Assembly: GCF_042263505.1 (NCBI RefSeq)
Contig: NZ_JBHKFI010000019.1
Location: 26,725-90,724, forward strand
DNA from: Bacillus_BE sp042263505
GTDB lineage: Bacteria; Bacillota; Bacilli; Bacillales; Cytobacillaceae
Direction of reading: 5' to 3'
DNA length: 64,000 bases
Shown: piece by piece, positions 26,031 through 35,419 of the stretch
Numbering within the stretch: the stretch's first letter is position 1
Layout of the letters: the number at the start of each line of letters is the position of its first letter
Translations under genes and position numbers: made by a program
The notes under the pieces: generated by a model
Told to the model about the DNA's origin: nothing
Seen by the model: only the letters and a program-made list of their open reading frames with translations
Databases searched by the model: none

Positions 26031-26792
26031 TTAAACAAAGGTTAAGATTACGGCAATTCCCGCTCCAATTGCAAAAGCAGTCAAAAAGGCTTCTGCCCCT
26101 TTCGATAAGCCTGAGACAAAATGACCTGCCATCAAATCTCTCACGGCATTCGTAATCAATAACCCTGGTACTAGCGGCATCACAGAGCCGATAATAATCT
26201 TATCTAATTCCGTTCCTAAACCGATTTTAACAAAGATATAGGCGAGAAAACCAATCACAAAGGCCGAAAGAAATTCAGAAAAGAATTTAATCGGAACCAA
26301 ACGATGAAAATACAATTGACTGAACAATCCAACCCCTCCACTAAAAAAGGCTGGAATAAAATCATACCAACCGCCCTGAAACATAATCACAAAACAGCCA
26401 CTCGAAATCGCTGCTGATAGGATTTGCACATAAAGAGGAAATTGCAGCTTCGCCTTTTCAACCTTTTTCAGTGATTCATAAGCCTCGTGAACATTTAAGC
26501 TGCCACTATGGATGCTTCTTGAGATGCTATTAACAATCGTTACCTTTTCTAAATCCGTCGTTCGATTCGTAATTCGAACTAGTCTCGTTTTTGTTTGTCC
26601 GATCCCTTCGATTGAAAAAATAATCGCTGTTGGTGTTACATAACTATGAGACTGGGCTATGCCAAAGGCCCTTGCCATCCACATCATTGTATCTTCCACG
26701 CGATAGGTTTCCGCCCCACTCTGTAACATAATCTTTCCAGCTAAAAGGCAGACCTCCATCACATCATATGTATATTTCTCTTGATCTTCCAT
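26031..26792 (-). CDS. threonine/serine exporter ThrE, large subunit (YjjP type)
   Basis: 253 aa: a soluble N-terminal region of about 110 residues (QSGAETYRVEDTM and the PTAIIFSIEG strand) followed by about five helices with the conserved IIGSVMPLVPGLLITNAVRD. It is the first gene of the two-gene exporter operon. Confidence 0.87.
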   Translation of the reverse strand: MEDQEKYTYDVMEVCLLAGKIMLQSGAETYRVEDTMMWMARAFGIAQSHSYVTPTAIIFSIEGIGQTKTRLVRITNRTTDLEKVTIVNSISRSIHSGSLNVHEAYESLKKVEKAKLQFPLYVQILSAAISSGCFVIMFQGGWYDFIPAFFSGGVGLFSQLYFHRLVPIKFFSEFLSAFVIGFLAYIFVKIGLGTELDKIIIGSVMPLVPGLLITNAVRDLMAGHFVSGLSKGAEAFLTAFAIGAGIAVILTFV

Positions 26793-27510
26793 TTACATCT
26801 CTCCATACAAAATACTGCTATTACTTTTCCCTACATATATGAAAAAAACAATGTTCCAACAAACAACCATGCTGAAGTCATTGTAGTTGATAAATTATTT
26901 GCTTTCAATGACTTAAGAGAATTTTGTTAAATAAAAGAAATTTTCAACTATTTTCTCATATCCATTAATAAGGAAGATAAAGCCAAAAAGTTGAGTGAAA
27001 AAAGAAAAGGACAGATGTAGCCTTGGAATAAAATTTGATTAAATTAACTTAATCCTGAATTATTCACAAAAATATCTGATATCAAGATTCTAACCAAAAA
27101 AAAAAATGACTTTTTAGAATTTAGCGGAAAATGATAGGCTTATTTATTTCAAATCAGCGGCTCTTTTTAATAAGAACACCTTGGAAGCCTGTTTTTTAAT
27201 TTCCTATTATAAGGTATTTTTGACAACTATTCGATTTGTAGTTTTTGAATTCGGGTAATGAAAAATCGCCTTCAAATTATAGGGCTATTTTTGTTGATAT
27301 AAGGGGAGTACGATCATTATTTTTGGAGAATTTATAGGGCAATTTGTATAAGAAAATGTAGGGGTACAATCCTGTGTACCGCGCCAAAATACACGACATT
27401 TTTACTTGCAAATGGATCTACAGAAAAATATTGTTTATTTTAAATTTAAGGTTAGCCTCTGTTAAAACTGAATGTTGATTTTACTGTGTATGAAAAATAA
27501 AGTGAAACTT
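26793..27510. other. long AT-rich intergenic region without a recognised gene
   Basis: No supported ORF. One small hairpin GGTACA..TGTACC lies near 27363, and the stretch near 27457 (CTCTGTTAAAACTGAATGTT) resembles IS ends, but no partner end was found. Confidence 0.4.
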
Positions 27511-27838
27511 CCATCAGTGGGGTTTTCGTTCATCCCCCACTGATGGTTAGCTGAACTTATCGGACCTTTACGGACAGTTGATCTCCCACTTATCTTCTTC
27601 GTATTCTCAGAATCTTAAGGTGGGAGTCTTACTGTTCGTTAAGAGTGGGATAAGCGGAGAAATTCCGTCTAAATTGGGAAATACCCATATTTCCTTAAAA
27701 ATAAGGGGAGTTTTTCCGTTTATATGATCCAAATCTTTGTATTTTGTCTTATTTAGAGCAGTTAAGCGGAATATCTCCGCTTATATTGGCTTCTTAAGCT
27801 TCCTTTATATACATTAGCCGGAAATTCTCCGCCTATGA
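27511..27838. repeat. cluster of palindromes: two large hairpins and four short GCGGA..TCCGC units
   Basis: A perfect 12-bp hairpin (27511-27522/27535-27546, CCATCAGTGGGG), then a nested hairpin (CGGACAGT 27571-27578 with ACTGTTCG 27631-27638, and CTCCCAC 27583-27589 with GTGGGAG 27620-27626), then four degenerate 20-24 nt palindromes of the type TAAGCGGAGAAATTCCG at about 27651, 27701, 27761 and 27814, spaced 50-60 bp apart. There is no coding capacity. Confidence 0.7.
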
Positions 27839-27938
27839 GTATTCATACCTACACGAAATCGATAAGGAGAAGGCGAAAATGGTTTGTAAACTTCTTAATG
27901 AGCATAATTCGCAATCCGAAGAATTAGCCATTAAAAGC

Positions 27939-27972
27939 AGAAATAGCAAAGGTATAAACCCTTGCTATTTCT
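27939..27972 (-). terminator. hairpin terminator overlapping the stop codon of the Cys-rich ORF
   Basis: Stem AGAAATAGCAA/TTGCTATTTCT with a short T-rich tail (GCTTTTAA) on the minus strand. It begins at the stop codon of the 48-aa gene and could also act on the plus strand (tail TGTTTTTT). Confidence 0.65.
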
Positions 27973-28117
27973 AATGTTTTTTAATCTCTCTAACCTTACC
28001 AGTTGTCCTACATTTTCTAGTGCAAAAAGGATTACATTTTGGTTTGCATTTTCCTGTGTAAATTGACGTTTTGCGATAGTTACGGAACCCGTTAGTCTCA
28101 TAGACGATCTTGTTCAA
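27971..28117 (-). CDS. small basic Cys-rich protein, 48 aa
   Basis: A TTG start with AAAGGGTG upstream opens a 48-aa frame rich in Lys, Arg and Cys. Four Cys are regularly spaced as C-x3-C-x3-C-x3-C (KCKPKCNPFCTRKC). Such a pattern fits a metal-binding or cross-linked spore-coat-like peptide, but the family is not recognised. The RBS, the terminator at the stop codon and the even Cys spacing argue that the gene is real. It lies just downstream of the PadR/HAAS pair. Confidence 0.5.
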   Translation of the reverse strand: MNKIVYETNGFRNYRKTSIYTGKCKPKCNPFCTRKCRTTGKVREIKKH

Positions 28118-28250
28118 ATTTAGCACCCTTTAATAGAATAATTAAAATATAATCTCAATCCTGAGATCACTTAATTCTACTTAAACGAAAACAATACAAA
28201 ACGTGTTGGCATTACACAACCTGTTAAATTTTCAACCAAGCAAATACGTC

Positions 28251-29249
28251 TTAACGAATTTTAGCCTTGCGGTAGCCATCAAATACACTGATTGCTGCAG
28301 ATAAAATAAAGATGAAAATCCCACTGCCAATTATCCATGTTTTAAATTGATTAGCTGTAATGGTAAATATATCAGACATATACGTTATAAAATCTTGGGT
28401 CATTAAATTCGAATTTCTTAAAATAACAATGAATACAATCGTTCCAATAAGTTGGAGAACAGCATTAAAAATAGCCATTCTTTTTGTCCACTGTCCCTTG
28501 ATAAATTTATAAAGAGCTAATGCTATTTCAAAACCAATAACAACAAGAACGATTGGCCAATACCGCAGTAAAACTTCCTGATTTAAAGATGGATTCACGA
28601 ATTTAATTCCGTCTACAGTGCCTTTATATATACCTACAAGATGATTCGCATTAAAATATAGAGTTGCCCAAATCGCAGTCCACATTAAACTTCCAAATAC
28701 TTCAACCTTTGAAATAGCTTTTTTCTTAGGGATATTAGGAATTTTTTTCAAATCATCAGGTGTCCACTTAGTGAACCTGGTTGTAAGTGGCTGATTATCT
28801 TTCCTTAAATCTGAACGTTCCAATATGGCGAAAACAATGGTTAGCCAAAAAAATGTTTGGATCCCTACTTCAAAGATGCTCCCAATCCCTTTGCCAATAA
28901 TCGTCGAAAACTTTATTACCGTATCCTCTCCACTAAAACCAGTAACATATACAGCAATTACTGAGATCAAAGAAATAACCGTGGCGATCGGTAAAATCAT
29001 TTTTAATAACCCAATATAAACATCAAAATAACGTGGACCAATGAGGTGCATTGGCTGATCCCGATACCTACTAGCTAATGTTACAGGATTCCCCAATTTT
29101 TCAAGAACCGCCTTTACAGCGTCCTCGTTATAATCATCCGGCAGCATATCCTCAATGGTTGACCGTAACTCGAGAGCAATGTCCTCACGATTTTTTTCAG
29201 GCAGCCTCCGAGTAACTTCATGGATATAAATCTCAATTAGATTCATCAT
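28251..29249 (-). CDS. HAAS-domain membrane protein, partner of the PadR regulator
   Basis: 332 aa. The N-terminal 70 residues form a HAAS/DUF1700-like signalling domain (YIHEVTRRLPEKNREDIALE, then GNPVTLASRY), followed by about six membrane helices. It overlaps the end of the PadR gene by 17 nt. Such PadR-HAAS pairs act as a repressor and a membrane partner that responds to envelope or other stress. The start could be either of two adjacent ATG codons; the RBS is GGGGGAGG. Confidence 0.8.
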   Translation of the reverse strand: MMNLIEIYIHEVTRRLPEKNREDIALELRSTIEDMLPDDYNEDAVKAVLEKLGNPVTLASRYRDQPMHLIGPRYFDVYIGLLKMILPIATVISLISVIAVYVTGFSGEDTVIKFSTIIGKGIGSIFEVGIQTFFWLTIVFAILERSDLRKDNQPLTTRFTKWTPDDLKKIPNIPKKKAISKVEVFGSLMWTAIWATLYFNANHLVGIYKGTVDGIKFVNPSLNQEVLLRYWPIVLVVIGFEIALALYKFIKGQWTKRMAIFNAVLQLIGTIVFIVILRNSNLMTQDFITYMSDIFTITANQFKTWIIGSGIFIFILSAAISVFDGYRKAKIR

Positions 29250-29580
29250 CTTCCTCCCCCTTTAATAAGCCATAGAGCTCTTTCGAATTCTTCATCCATT
29301 CCTTTTTTAACTGCAAAAAGATCTCTATCCCATATTCACTTAAAACATAGTACTTACGGGGTCTACTCTCAGATGTATCCCAACTACTCGACACCAATTC
29401 TTGTTTTTCTAATCGTCGAAGCAATGGATATAAGGTACTTTGGTCAATGGAAATTCCCGATTCCTCCAATAATTGAACAAGTGAATATCCATACTGTGGT
29501 GTTCGTAATTGACTTAAAACGGCTAATGTTAGCGTTCCTCTCCTAAGCTCTGTCGTTAATGAATTCAATAAAGTATTCAT
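29233..29580 (-). CDS. PadR family transcriptional regulator
   Basis: 115 aa with a winged HTH (TLAVLSQLRTPQYGYSLVQL, then QSTLYPLLRRLEKQELV) and a short C-terminal helix for dimerisation. It is the first gene of a two-gene operon with the HAAS membrane protein. The upstream region 29600-29650 is rich in ATAC/GTAT palindromes (CATACAGTATATG, CTATGTATCATACACTATG), which may be its own operator. Confidence 0.88.
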   Translation of the reverse strand: MNTLLNSLTTELRRGTLTLAVLSQLRTPQYGYSLVQLLEESGISIDQSTLYPLLRRLEKQELVSSSWDTSESRPRKYYVLSEYGIEIFLQLKKEWMKNSKELYGLLKGEEDDESN

Positions 29581-29721
29581 TCACCCACCTCATTTTTATT
29601 ACTATACGACATACAGTATATGATTTATACTATGTATCATACACTATGATTGTTACAACATCAATTGAAATTAAACTGCCTTTTTAGAAATAACAAGAAA
29701 ATTAGTAAGTAAAGTACATAG

Positions 29722-29750
29722 AAAAAACAACGTTTTCATACGTTGTTTTT
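29722..29750. terminator. bidirectional hairpin terminator
   Basis: AAAAAACAACG/CGTTGTTTTT stem with A and T flanks, between the PadR promoter and the sbcC 3' end. Confidence 0.6.
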
Positions 29751-29860
29751 CCTGTCATTTCATTATTTTGTTTATTTATTTCTTTTTTACTTGTTCTATT
29801 AACTTCCCCTTTAATGGAATAACTTTATTATCACTTCACAGGTTCTTAATTTACAAGAAA

Positions 29861-29910
29861 AACCGAAATCCCTTCTTTAAAGAGATGGGAAATTCCGGTT
29901 CCTCTTTTTT
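29861..29910. terminator. terminator-like hairpin downstream of sbcC
   Basis: AACCGGAATTTCCC and GGGATTTCGGTT pair on the minus strand and are followed by TTTTTC; the plus strand also has a T7 tail. A second inverted repeat (29917-29924 with 29976-29983) precedes it. The rest of 29581-30000 holds no supported gene. Confidence 0.65.
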
Positions 29911-30000
29911 TCAAAACGGTGCGATTTTTTATAAACTGTTCAACTTTATTTCAAAGCCACAAAAGAGGCCAATCTTCGCACCGTCCAGTCCAATATTCGA

Positions 30001-33000
30001 TTAATTCAAAAACTGAAATTCGGTAACGCTACCTGTTTGGGTGGCGATTACTTCTAACCGAGCATCCATTCGTTCCTTTAATTCCGGAACATGAGATATG
30101 ATGCCAACTAAACGGCCGCTGCTTTGAATATCAATTAAGGACTCGATCGCTTGATCTAATGATTCTGGGTCAAGTGTGCCAAACCCTTCATCAATAAACA
30201 TCGTTTCAAGCGATACACCGCCTGCATACTCCTGTACGACGTCTGCCAAACCTAATGCAAGGGATAAAGCCGCCTTGAAGCTTTCTCCACCTGATAAGGT
30301 TTTGACATGGCGTTCTCCACCCGTGTACTGGTCATAGACAAGCAGTTCTAATCCACTCTGAACATTGCCCTTAGATCGATCGGTTTTTCTTAGCAATTGA
30401 TAACGTCCACTTGTCATTTTGGCAAGTCTTTCATTGGAAACCTGAAGAATATCATCGAGGAATGCCGCCAGTACATATCGTTCAAAGGTAATCCGATGGG
30501 TATTTTGTCCCTTTGCCATCTCAGCTAAATGCCCCAGAATCTTATATCGCTCTTCCGCAGCCTTCATTTCCAAATTGATGCGATTGATGGTATCAAGAAT
30601 ATCTTCATTATCTCGTTTCTTCATTTTTAGATTCGTAGTTTTATCCATCAATGTGCGGAATTGATCGTTGACCTTTTCGTATTCAAGATTGATTTCTTCC
30701 ATATTAGGTACTTTCACATTTTTCATGGCTTCAGAATGCTCATTAAAGCGATCGGAGACAGAACGAAATTCCTCCCGATAAGTACGAGTAACACGTTCTA
30801 ATCCCTCAATTGCTTCCCGCGACTTTTTCGCTTGATCATAGGAACTGTAATTGGCAAACCCTTGTTCTGCCATATTTTTCACAAAAATCTCTCTTTCCTT
30901 TTTGAGTTCCTCTTTCTTATTTGCTGTATGCATTTCCACTGTTTGGATTCCTGCAAGTTTTTTGGCGTGATTTTCCCTCGTTTCAAGATATTGCTTTTCC
31001 GCGGTCTCCATTTGCCTTTGTAATGTCGTAAGCTTGTCACCAGCTCGTTTCCATTTCTCTTCAAACGCCGGTATGGTGCGAAGATCTGCTGGAATACTTT
31101 CTTTCATTCGTGAAAATTCCGTATTCTTCTCTGTGAATAAAATCGCCAGTTCATTTACTTTATCCCCGTAAAAGACAAATTGCTCGGTGTATTGCTTTTT
31201 CTGTTCTTCTAGATTGTGAATCTTCTTATATAGTTTTTCAAGCAAAAAAATGTTTTTCTGTAAAATTTGCTGGGATTCTTTTAATTCATTTCTTTCCTTT
31301 ATCAATTCATTTCGTAAGAAAACCATATCCTCTTCTTGAAAATCATTTCTTTGGCTGACCATTTCTTTTTTCAATTCGCGAACGGATTCCTCAAGAACTG
31401 AGACCCGTGACTGACACTCATAAAGAGCAGATTCGACAAGGCTTTTCTCCTTTTCCAATCCTGATACATCCGCTTTTGCTTGCTTTAAATCTTGTTCATT
31501 TGGAATTTCTCCTGACGCGGACCGAGCTAACCGGGGGTGATGTTCACTTCCACACACGGGACAAGCTTCTCCATCACTCAAACTATTCGCCAAAATAGCA
31601 GCTTGACCGTGGAACCATTGTAATTCCAGTTTTTCGGCTACACTTTTTGCATCCTGCATGCGAGCCAAAACCGCATGAAACTCTCTTTCCTTTCCTTGTC
31701 GTTGCTTCCGTCCTTTATTTAACTCTAGAACTTGATTTTCAAATTTCCTCAATAATTCGAGTTCTGCATTTAATTTATCCAAGCGGCGTTCATTTTCAAG
31801 GATAGTAATTTGACTTTTTTCCAGTTCCTGACTCTTTTGAAGTGAATTCTTCCAGTCCTCTTCAGTTTTCTTGTTCGATTCCTCAGCAGCTTGTCTTCTA
31901 GTCTTTGCCTCTTCCAGTTTTGAACGAGTTAACTCTACTTCTTTTTGTATCTTGGCAAACGAAAAAATATCATCTTTTATATGCTGTAAATGATTCAAGA
32001 CTTCTGTTTGAGCTTCGCGCTCCCCTTCACGATTTTTTTCCTGTTCGAAGGCACGTTCTTTTTCTTGAAGCAGGGCAGTTAATTGTTCGATTTCCAATTT
32101 TCTATGGTGTAAATCATTATTTGCATGGTCTAGCTCCCTTTTCAAGCGATGACATAGCTCTTCCTGTTTGCTTAATAAAGCGGCTTTATTGGCAAGAATG
32201 ATGTCCTCTTCCTTTTTCTGGAAAACCCTCTTTTGAGCTGTCAGTTTTTCTTTTTCCGCCCGTAATTGCTCTAATTTTTGCAGCTGCTCAATTACTTTTT
32301 TCGCCTCGTTTAATTTTTGCTGCAACTGATCCCGTTCTTCTTGCTTCTTTAACATATCCTTTTGAATCACAAGAAGGTGCTCATCCATCGATTTTATTTC
32401 TTCCATTAATAAAGGAAGAATGATCGTATCATTTTCACTCTTTGCATCGAGATAATCTTTTAATTCTTCGTTAAAAAGAGCTTCGATTTTGTGGATAGCT
32501 TGATTCCGATTATCGACTTGTTGCTTGACTAATTTTTTTAAGTCAGAGGATTCCTCATCTAGCTTTTTTTCAATTCGTTTAAAAATTTCAGTATGAAAAA
32601 GGCGCTGTAATATCTTTTCTTTATCCGTGCTATCAGAGTTTAGTAATTCTCGAAACTCACCTTGAGGAATCATGACAATTTGGCGAAATTGATTGCTATC
32701 AATCAGCATAATTTCTTTTATTCTTTCGCCCACATCGCGAACATTCGCTGCCAGAAGTTTCATTTCGCCATTTTCAATCAATGAAAGTTCAGCCTTGGCT
32801 CCAATTTTTGTAACGCCCTCCCCGTTTTTCTTCTTCCGTTCTTGTTGAGGAGAACGCTTAATAAAATAGGTTTTGCCGCGAAGAGAGAATTCAAGCTCGA
32901 CTTCTGTCAAGAGGTCTTCATCAGAAAACTGACTGCGGAGATCCGTTCCTTCCCGGTCATCACCACTTGCTTTTCCATAAATGCAAAAGCTAATCCCATC

Positions 33001-33135
33001 AAAGATGGTGGTTTTCCCAGAACCGGTTTTCCCTGAAATGACAAACATCGTTCGATTTTCGAGAAGAGTAAAATCAATCGTTTCCCGACCTGCATAAGGG
33101 CCAAAGGCCTGCATCGTTAATTTTAATGGTCTCAT
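30001..33135 (-). CDS. sbcC: exonuclease SbcCD subunit SbcC (Rad50-like ATPase)
   Basis: 1044 aa. Walker A GKTGSGKTT at residues 35-43, Q-loop MIPQGEF, long coiled coils of about 330 residues on either side of the zinc hook CPVCG (near residue 520), then the signature LSGGESFKAALSLALG and Walker B MFIDEGFGTLD. It forms the SbcCD complex that cleaves hairpins and protein-blocked DNA ends. It overlaps sbcD by 4 nt. Confidence 0.96.
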   Translation of the reverse strand: MRPLKLTMQAFGPYAGRETIDFTLLENRTMFVISGKTGSGKTTIFDGISFCIYGKASGDDREGTDLRSQFSDEDLLTEVELEFSLRGKTYFIKRSPQQERKKKNGEGVTKIGAKAELSLIENGEMKLLAANVRDVGERIKEIMLIDSNQFRQIVMIPQGEFRELLNSDSTDKEKILQRLFHTEIFKRIEKKLDEESSDLKKLVKQQVDNRNQAIHKIEALFNEELKDYLDAKSENDTIILPLLMEEIKSMDEHLLVIQKDMLKKQEERDQLQQKLNEAKKVIEQLQKLEQLRAEKEKLTAQKRVFQKKEEDIILANKAALLSKQEELCHRLKRELDHANNDLHHRKLEIEQLTALLQEKERAFEQEKNREGEREAQTEVLNHLQHIKDDIFSFAKIQKEVELTRSKLEEAKTRRQAAEESNKKTEEDWKNSLQKSQELEKSQITILENERRLDKLNAELELLRKFENQVLELNKGRKQRQGKEREFHAVLARMQDAKSVAEKLELQWFHGQAAILANSLSDGEACPVCGSEHHPRLARSASGEIPNEQDLKQAKADVSGLEKEKSLVESALYECQSRVSVLEESVRELKKEMVSQRNDFQEEDMVFLRNELIKERNELKESQQILQKNIFLLEKLYKKIHNLEEQKKQYTEQFVFYGDKVNELAILFTEKNTEFSRMKESIPADLRTIPAFEEKWKRAGDKLTTLQRQMETAEKQYLETRENHAKKLAGIQTVEMHTANKKEELKKEREIFVKNMAEQGFANYSSYDQAKKSREAIEGLERVTRTYREEFRSVSDRFNEHSEAMKNVKVPNMEEINLEYEKVNDQFRTLMDKTTNLKMKKRDNEDILDTINRINLEMKAAEERYKILGHLAEMAKGQNTHRITFERYVLAAFLDDILQVSNERLAKMTSGRYQLLRKTDRSKGNVQSGLELLVYDQYTGGERHVKTLSGGESFKAALSLALGLADVVQEYAGGVSLETMFIDEGFGTLDPESLDQAIESLIDIQSSGRLVGIISHVPELKERMDARLEVIATQTGSVTEFQFLN

Positions 33136-34277
33136 TTTATCCCCTCCTCTTGCAGCACGTCCTGGATCACTTTCGCCATGATTTCTCTTTTTTCGTCTGT
33201 AAAATTTGTTTCTGTCATGTCGTTATAGAATTGTTCGAATAGCTCAAGCTCTGTTTTTTTATCATTACGAATCGATGAAACAGTTTGTTTTTTCCGCAAA
33301 TCGGTTAAAGCCATCTTTCGCTCTAAGTGCATGACATTCGGATATATTTGTCTTAATTTATTAATTGGGTCAATTAATGAACCTTCATCGAGCAAGGTAA
33401 CCTTTAAATAATCTTGAATATTTTCCTTTTCGTAATACTTAGGGTCAAGTAGTTCTTCTAAATATCCTTCCATCTCTCTCATATCTTGCTTTGGCTTTAA
33501 GGTATGATAGCGGATATCAAAGGATCCATTCTCTTTCATTTCGACAATTTGCACCGATTTTCGCTGTTTGGCTTCTGAAAATGAATATTTTAAAAGGGAA
33601 CCAGAATAATAGACTTTATCATGCTTAATCGCATCGGGGCTATGGAGATGGCCAAGCGCTGTATAAGAAAATGGATTAAAAACGTCCACGCTAACACAGC
33701 CGGAACCTCCTACTGATAAGGCTCGTTCTGAGTCACTGGTTTGTCCTCCTAATACAAAGGCATGCCCCACTAATACATTCGGTTCATTTGGATTCATATT
33801 TTCTTCAATTTTTCCTACAATGGCCTTCATAGCATCCTGATGGGAATGAATCGTTTCATCCTGTAAAAGGTGACGCACCACTCCCGGTTCTGCATAGGGA
33901 ACTAAATAGAAATTGACACCTTCAATCCTAACCGGATGAAAGCTATTAACTAGTTTGCCAGTTAAATATAATTGACTTTGCTGATACCAGTTGGTTCCAA
34001 ATGATAGTCGTTCAGCACTATCGTGATTTCCTGTTACAGCAACAATCGGTGTTTTTAATTCAACATTAATTTTATATAAAATCTCATCTAGTAGTTCAAC
34101 CGCATCTGTCGGCGGTACCGAACGATCATATAAATCCCCGGCAATAACGACGGCATCTGGTTTCTCTATAGAGATGAGCTCCACAAATTGATTTAATATT
34201 TCCCGCTGATCCCCTGTCATATACATGCCATGGACGAGCTTTCCTAAATGCCAGTCCGCTGTATGAATAAACTTCAA
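33132..34277 (-). CDS. sbcD: exonuclease SbcCD subunit SbcD (Mre11-like nuclease)
   Basis: 381 aa metallophosphoesterase with the motifs DWHLGK (residues 8-13), GDLYDR, GNHDS, and ALGHLHSP; the C-terminal part binds the SbcC coiled-coil base. The start is a TTG preceded by GAGGTGAAGGG. It is the first gene of the sbcDC operon. Confidence 0.95.
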   Translation of the reverse strand: MKFIHTADWHLGKLVHGMYMTGDQREILNQFVELISIEKPDAVVIAGDLYDRSVPPTDAVELLDEILYKINVELKTPIVAVTGNHDSAERLSFGTNWYQQSQLYLTGKLVNSFHPVRIEGVNFYLVPYAEPGVVRHLLQDETIHSHQDAMKAIVGKIEENMNPNEPNVLVGHAFVLGGQTSDSERALSVGGSGCVSVDVFNPFSYTALGHLHSPDAIKHDKVYYSGSLLKYSFSEAKQRKSVQIVEMKENGSFDIRYHTLKPKQDMREMEGYLEELLDPKYYEKENIQDYLKVTLLDEGSLIDPINKLRQIYPNVMHLERKMALTDLRKKQTVSSIRNDKKTELELFEQFYNDMTETNFTDEKREIMAKVIQDVLQEEGIK

Positions 34278-34433
34278 AACCCTTCACCTCATTGTTCATC
34301 ATAATTGGAAACAATAGTAGAATTATCTCTATCACTACATCTATCATAAAATACTTTAAGATTTTAATCTAATAATAAAAATGGCAAAATAGTGGAAATT
34401 GTGATGTGGAAAGAAAGGAGTACTCTATGTACA

Positions 34434-34466
34434 ATAAAAAACAGTCCAACCAAACGGCTGGACTGG
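34434..34466 (-). terminator. intrinsic terminator of the cold-shock gene
   Basis: CAGTCCAGCC/GGTTGGACTG hairpin followed by TTTTTTATT on the minus strand. Confidence 0.88.
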
Positions 34467-34481
34467 CATATTTGTTATCCA

Positions 34482-34682
34482 TTATTTTTTAGTAACGTTT
34501 GCAGCTTGTGGTCCGCGAGCACCTTCAACCACTTCGAAAGAAACTTCTTGACCTTCTTCTAATGATTTGAAACCTTCTGATTGGATAGCAGAGTAATGTA
34601 CAAATACATCGTTTCCATCTTCAGCTTCGATGAATCCGAAACCTTTTTCAGCATTAAACCATTTAACTTTACCGTTTTTCAT
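34482..34682 (-). CDS. cold-shock protein, CspA/CspB family
   Basis: 66 aa OB-fold protein with RNP1 (KGFGFIE) and RNP2 (VFVHYS), a nucleic-acid chaperone. The closest B. subtilis relatives would be CspB/CspC/CspD; sequence does not single out one. The leader between the promoter near 34836-34864 and the ATG is about 150 nt, as in other csp genes whose long 5'UTR controls cold induction. RBS AGGAGG. Confidence 0.95.
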   Translation of the reverse strand: MKNGKVKWFNAEKGFGFIEAEDGNDVFVHYSAIQSEGFKSLEEGQEVSFEVVEGARGPQAANVTKK

Positions 34683-34835
34683 AAAAGAAATCCTCCTATT
34701 GGCTTACAGTTAGCCATGCGAAAATTAACCATTTACAACGTATAGCATTTATGACATTACTCATCCAATTTTTTAAATTTTTACTTGGAACAAGAACCTT
34801 GCAAAAACGTAACACGATGCAGAACGGCTAATTAA

Positions 34836-34864
34836 AATTTAGCATGAAAGCCCTTTAATGTCAA
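34836..34864 (-). promoter_or_regulatory. sigma-A type promoter of the cold-shock gene
   Basis: TTGACA (34859-34864), a 17-nt spacer and TAAATT (34836-34841) read on the minus strand. It leaves a leader of about 150 nt, consistent with csp genes. Confidence 0.75.
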
Positions 34865-34934
34865 GAAAGGGCAAACTTTCTTGACATGATCATCCTTTCA
34901 TTTTCGCTTCCTATCTTTCACTAGGAAATCCCTT

Positions 34935-35078
34935 TCAAATCGTTTCTTTTAATCGTTTTGGAAGACTTTCAATCGACTGCACCACCACATCAAGCTTCGC
35001 TTCAATTCGATATAGCAAATATAATGTCACAACGATTGGAAACCCTACATCGCTAATAAAAGGAACAAGCTGATCCAT
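34935..35078 (-). CDS. YvrJ family small membrane protein, 47 aa
   Basis: Starts MDQLVPFISDVGFPIVV and continues as one membrane helix followed by a charged helix (YRIEAKLDVVVQSIESLPKR), the YvrJ family pattern. RBS AAGGAGGAG 6 nt upstream. In Bacillus it is usually grouped with DUF1659 and DUF2922 genes, as here. The function is unknown. Confidence 0.85.
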   Translation of the reverse strand: MDQLVPFISDVGFPIVVTLYLLYRIEAKLDVVVQSIESLPKRLKETI

Positions 35079-35117
35079 GACTTCTCCTCCTTCTCCTCAT
35101 TGATTCTTAACATTTAG

Positions 35118-35151
35118 GCAAAAAGGCCGGATTCAAATGAAGCCGACCTTC
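35118..35151 (-). terminator. terminator-like hairpin between DUF2922 and yvrJ genes
   Basis: AAGGTCGGCT/..CCGGCCTTTTT stem on the minus strand with a short T run. It would limit readthrough from the DUF1659-DUF2922 genes into yvrJ. Confidence 0.65.
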
Positions 35152-35163
35152 TTCCATTAATCA

Positions 35164-35382
35164 TTAGATAATTTCATAGTCCGTGACATTTCTTTCTACA
35201 ATTCGTGCACCCTTAGCAGCGACCGTTTTCCCGTTACTCCCATAAAAAACATTCGCAGCGATAATTTCCTCCATCGCCTGCTTCACTTGCACTGGATCAA
35301 CTGGTTCCTTCGGTGCATCAACCGAAATCGTCAGTGATTTTCCTAAGTCAGTGGTAAATTGCAATTCAAGTGTTTTCGCCAT
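35164..35382 (-). CDS. DUF2922 family protein, 72 aa
   Basis: A small alpha/beta protein (LELQFTTDLGKSLTISVDAP, then NGKTVAAKGARIVERNVTDY) matching DUF2922. It follows the DUF1659 gene after 37 nt with AAAGGAGG as RBS. The function is unknown; the family is common in spore formers. Confidence 0.85.
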   Translation of the reverse strand: MAKTLELQFTTDLGKSLTISVDAPKEPVDPVQVKQAMEEIIAANVFYGSNGKTVAAKGARIVERNVTDYEII

Positions 35383-35419
35383 TTTTCCCGAGCCTCCTTT
35401 ACTTCAATCTAATCGTTCT

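Noticed and set aside
27651..27838. CRISPR array
   Set aside because: The repeated unit is a 20-nt palindrome with degenerate copies and unequal 50-60 bp spacing; no cas genes are nearby.
29768..30004. 78-aa plus-strand ORF
   Set aside because: Overlaps two inverted repeats of the sbcC terminator region and has low-complexity Phe-rich sequence.
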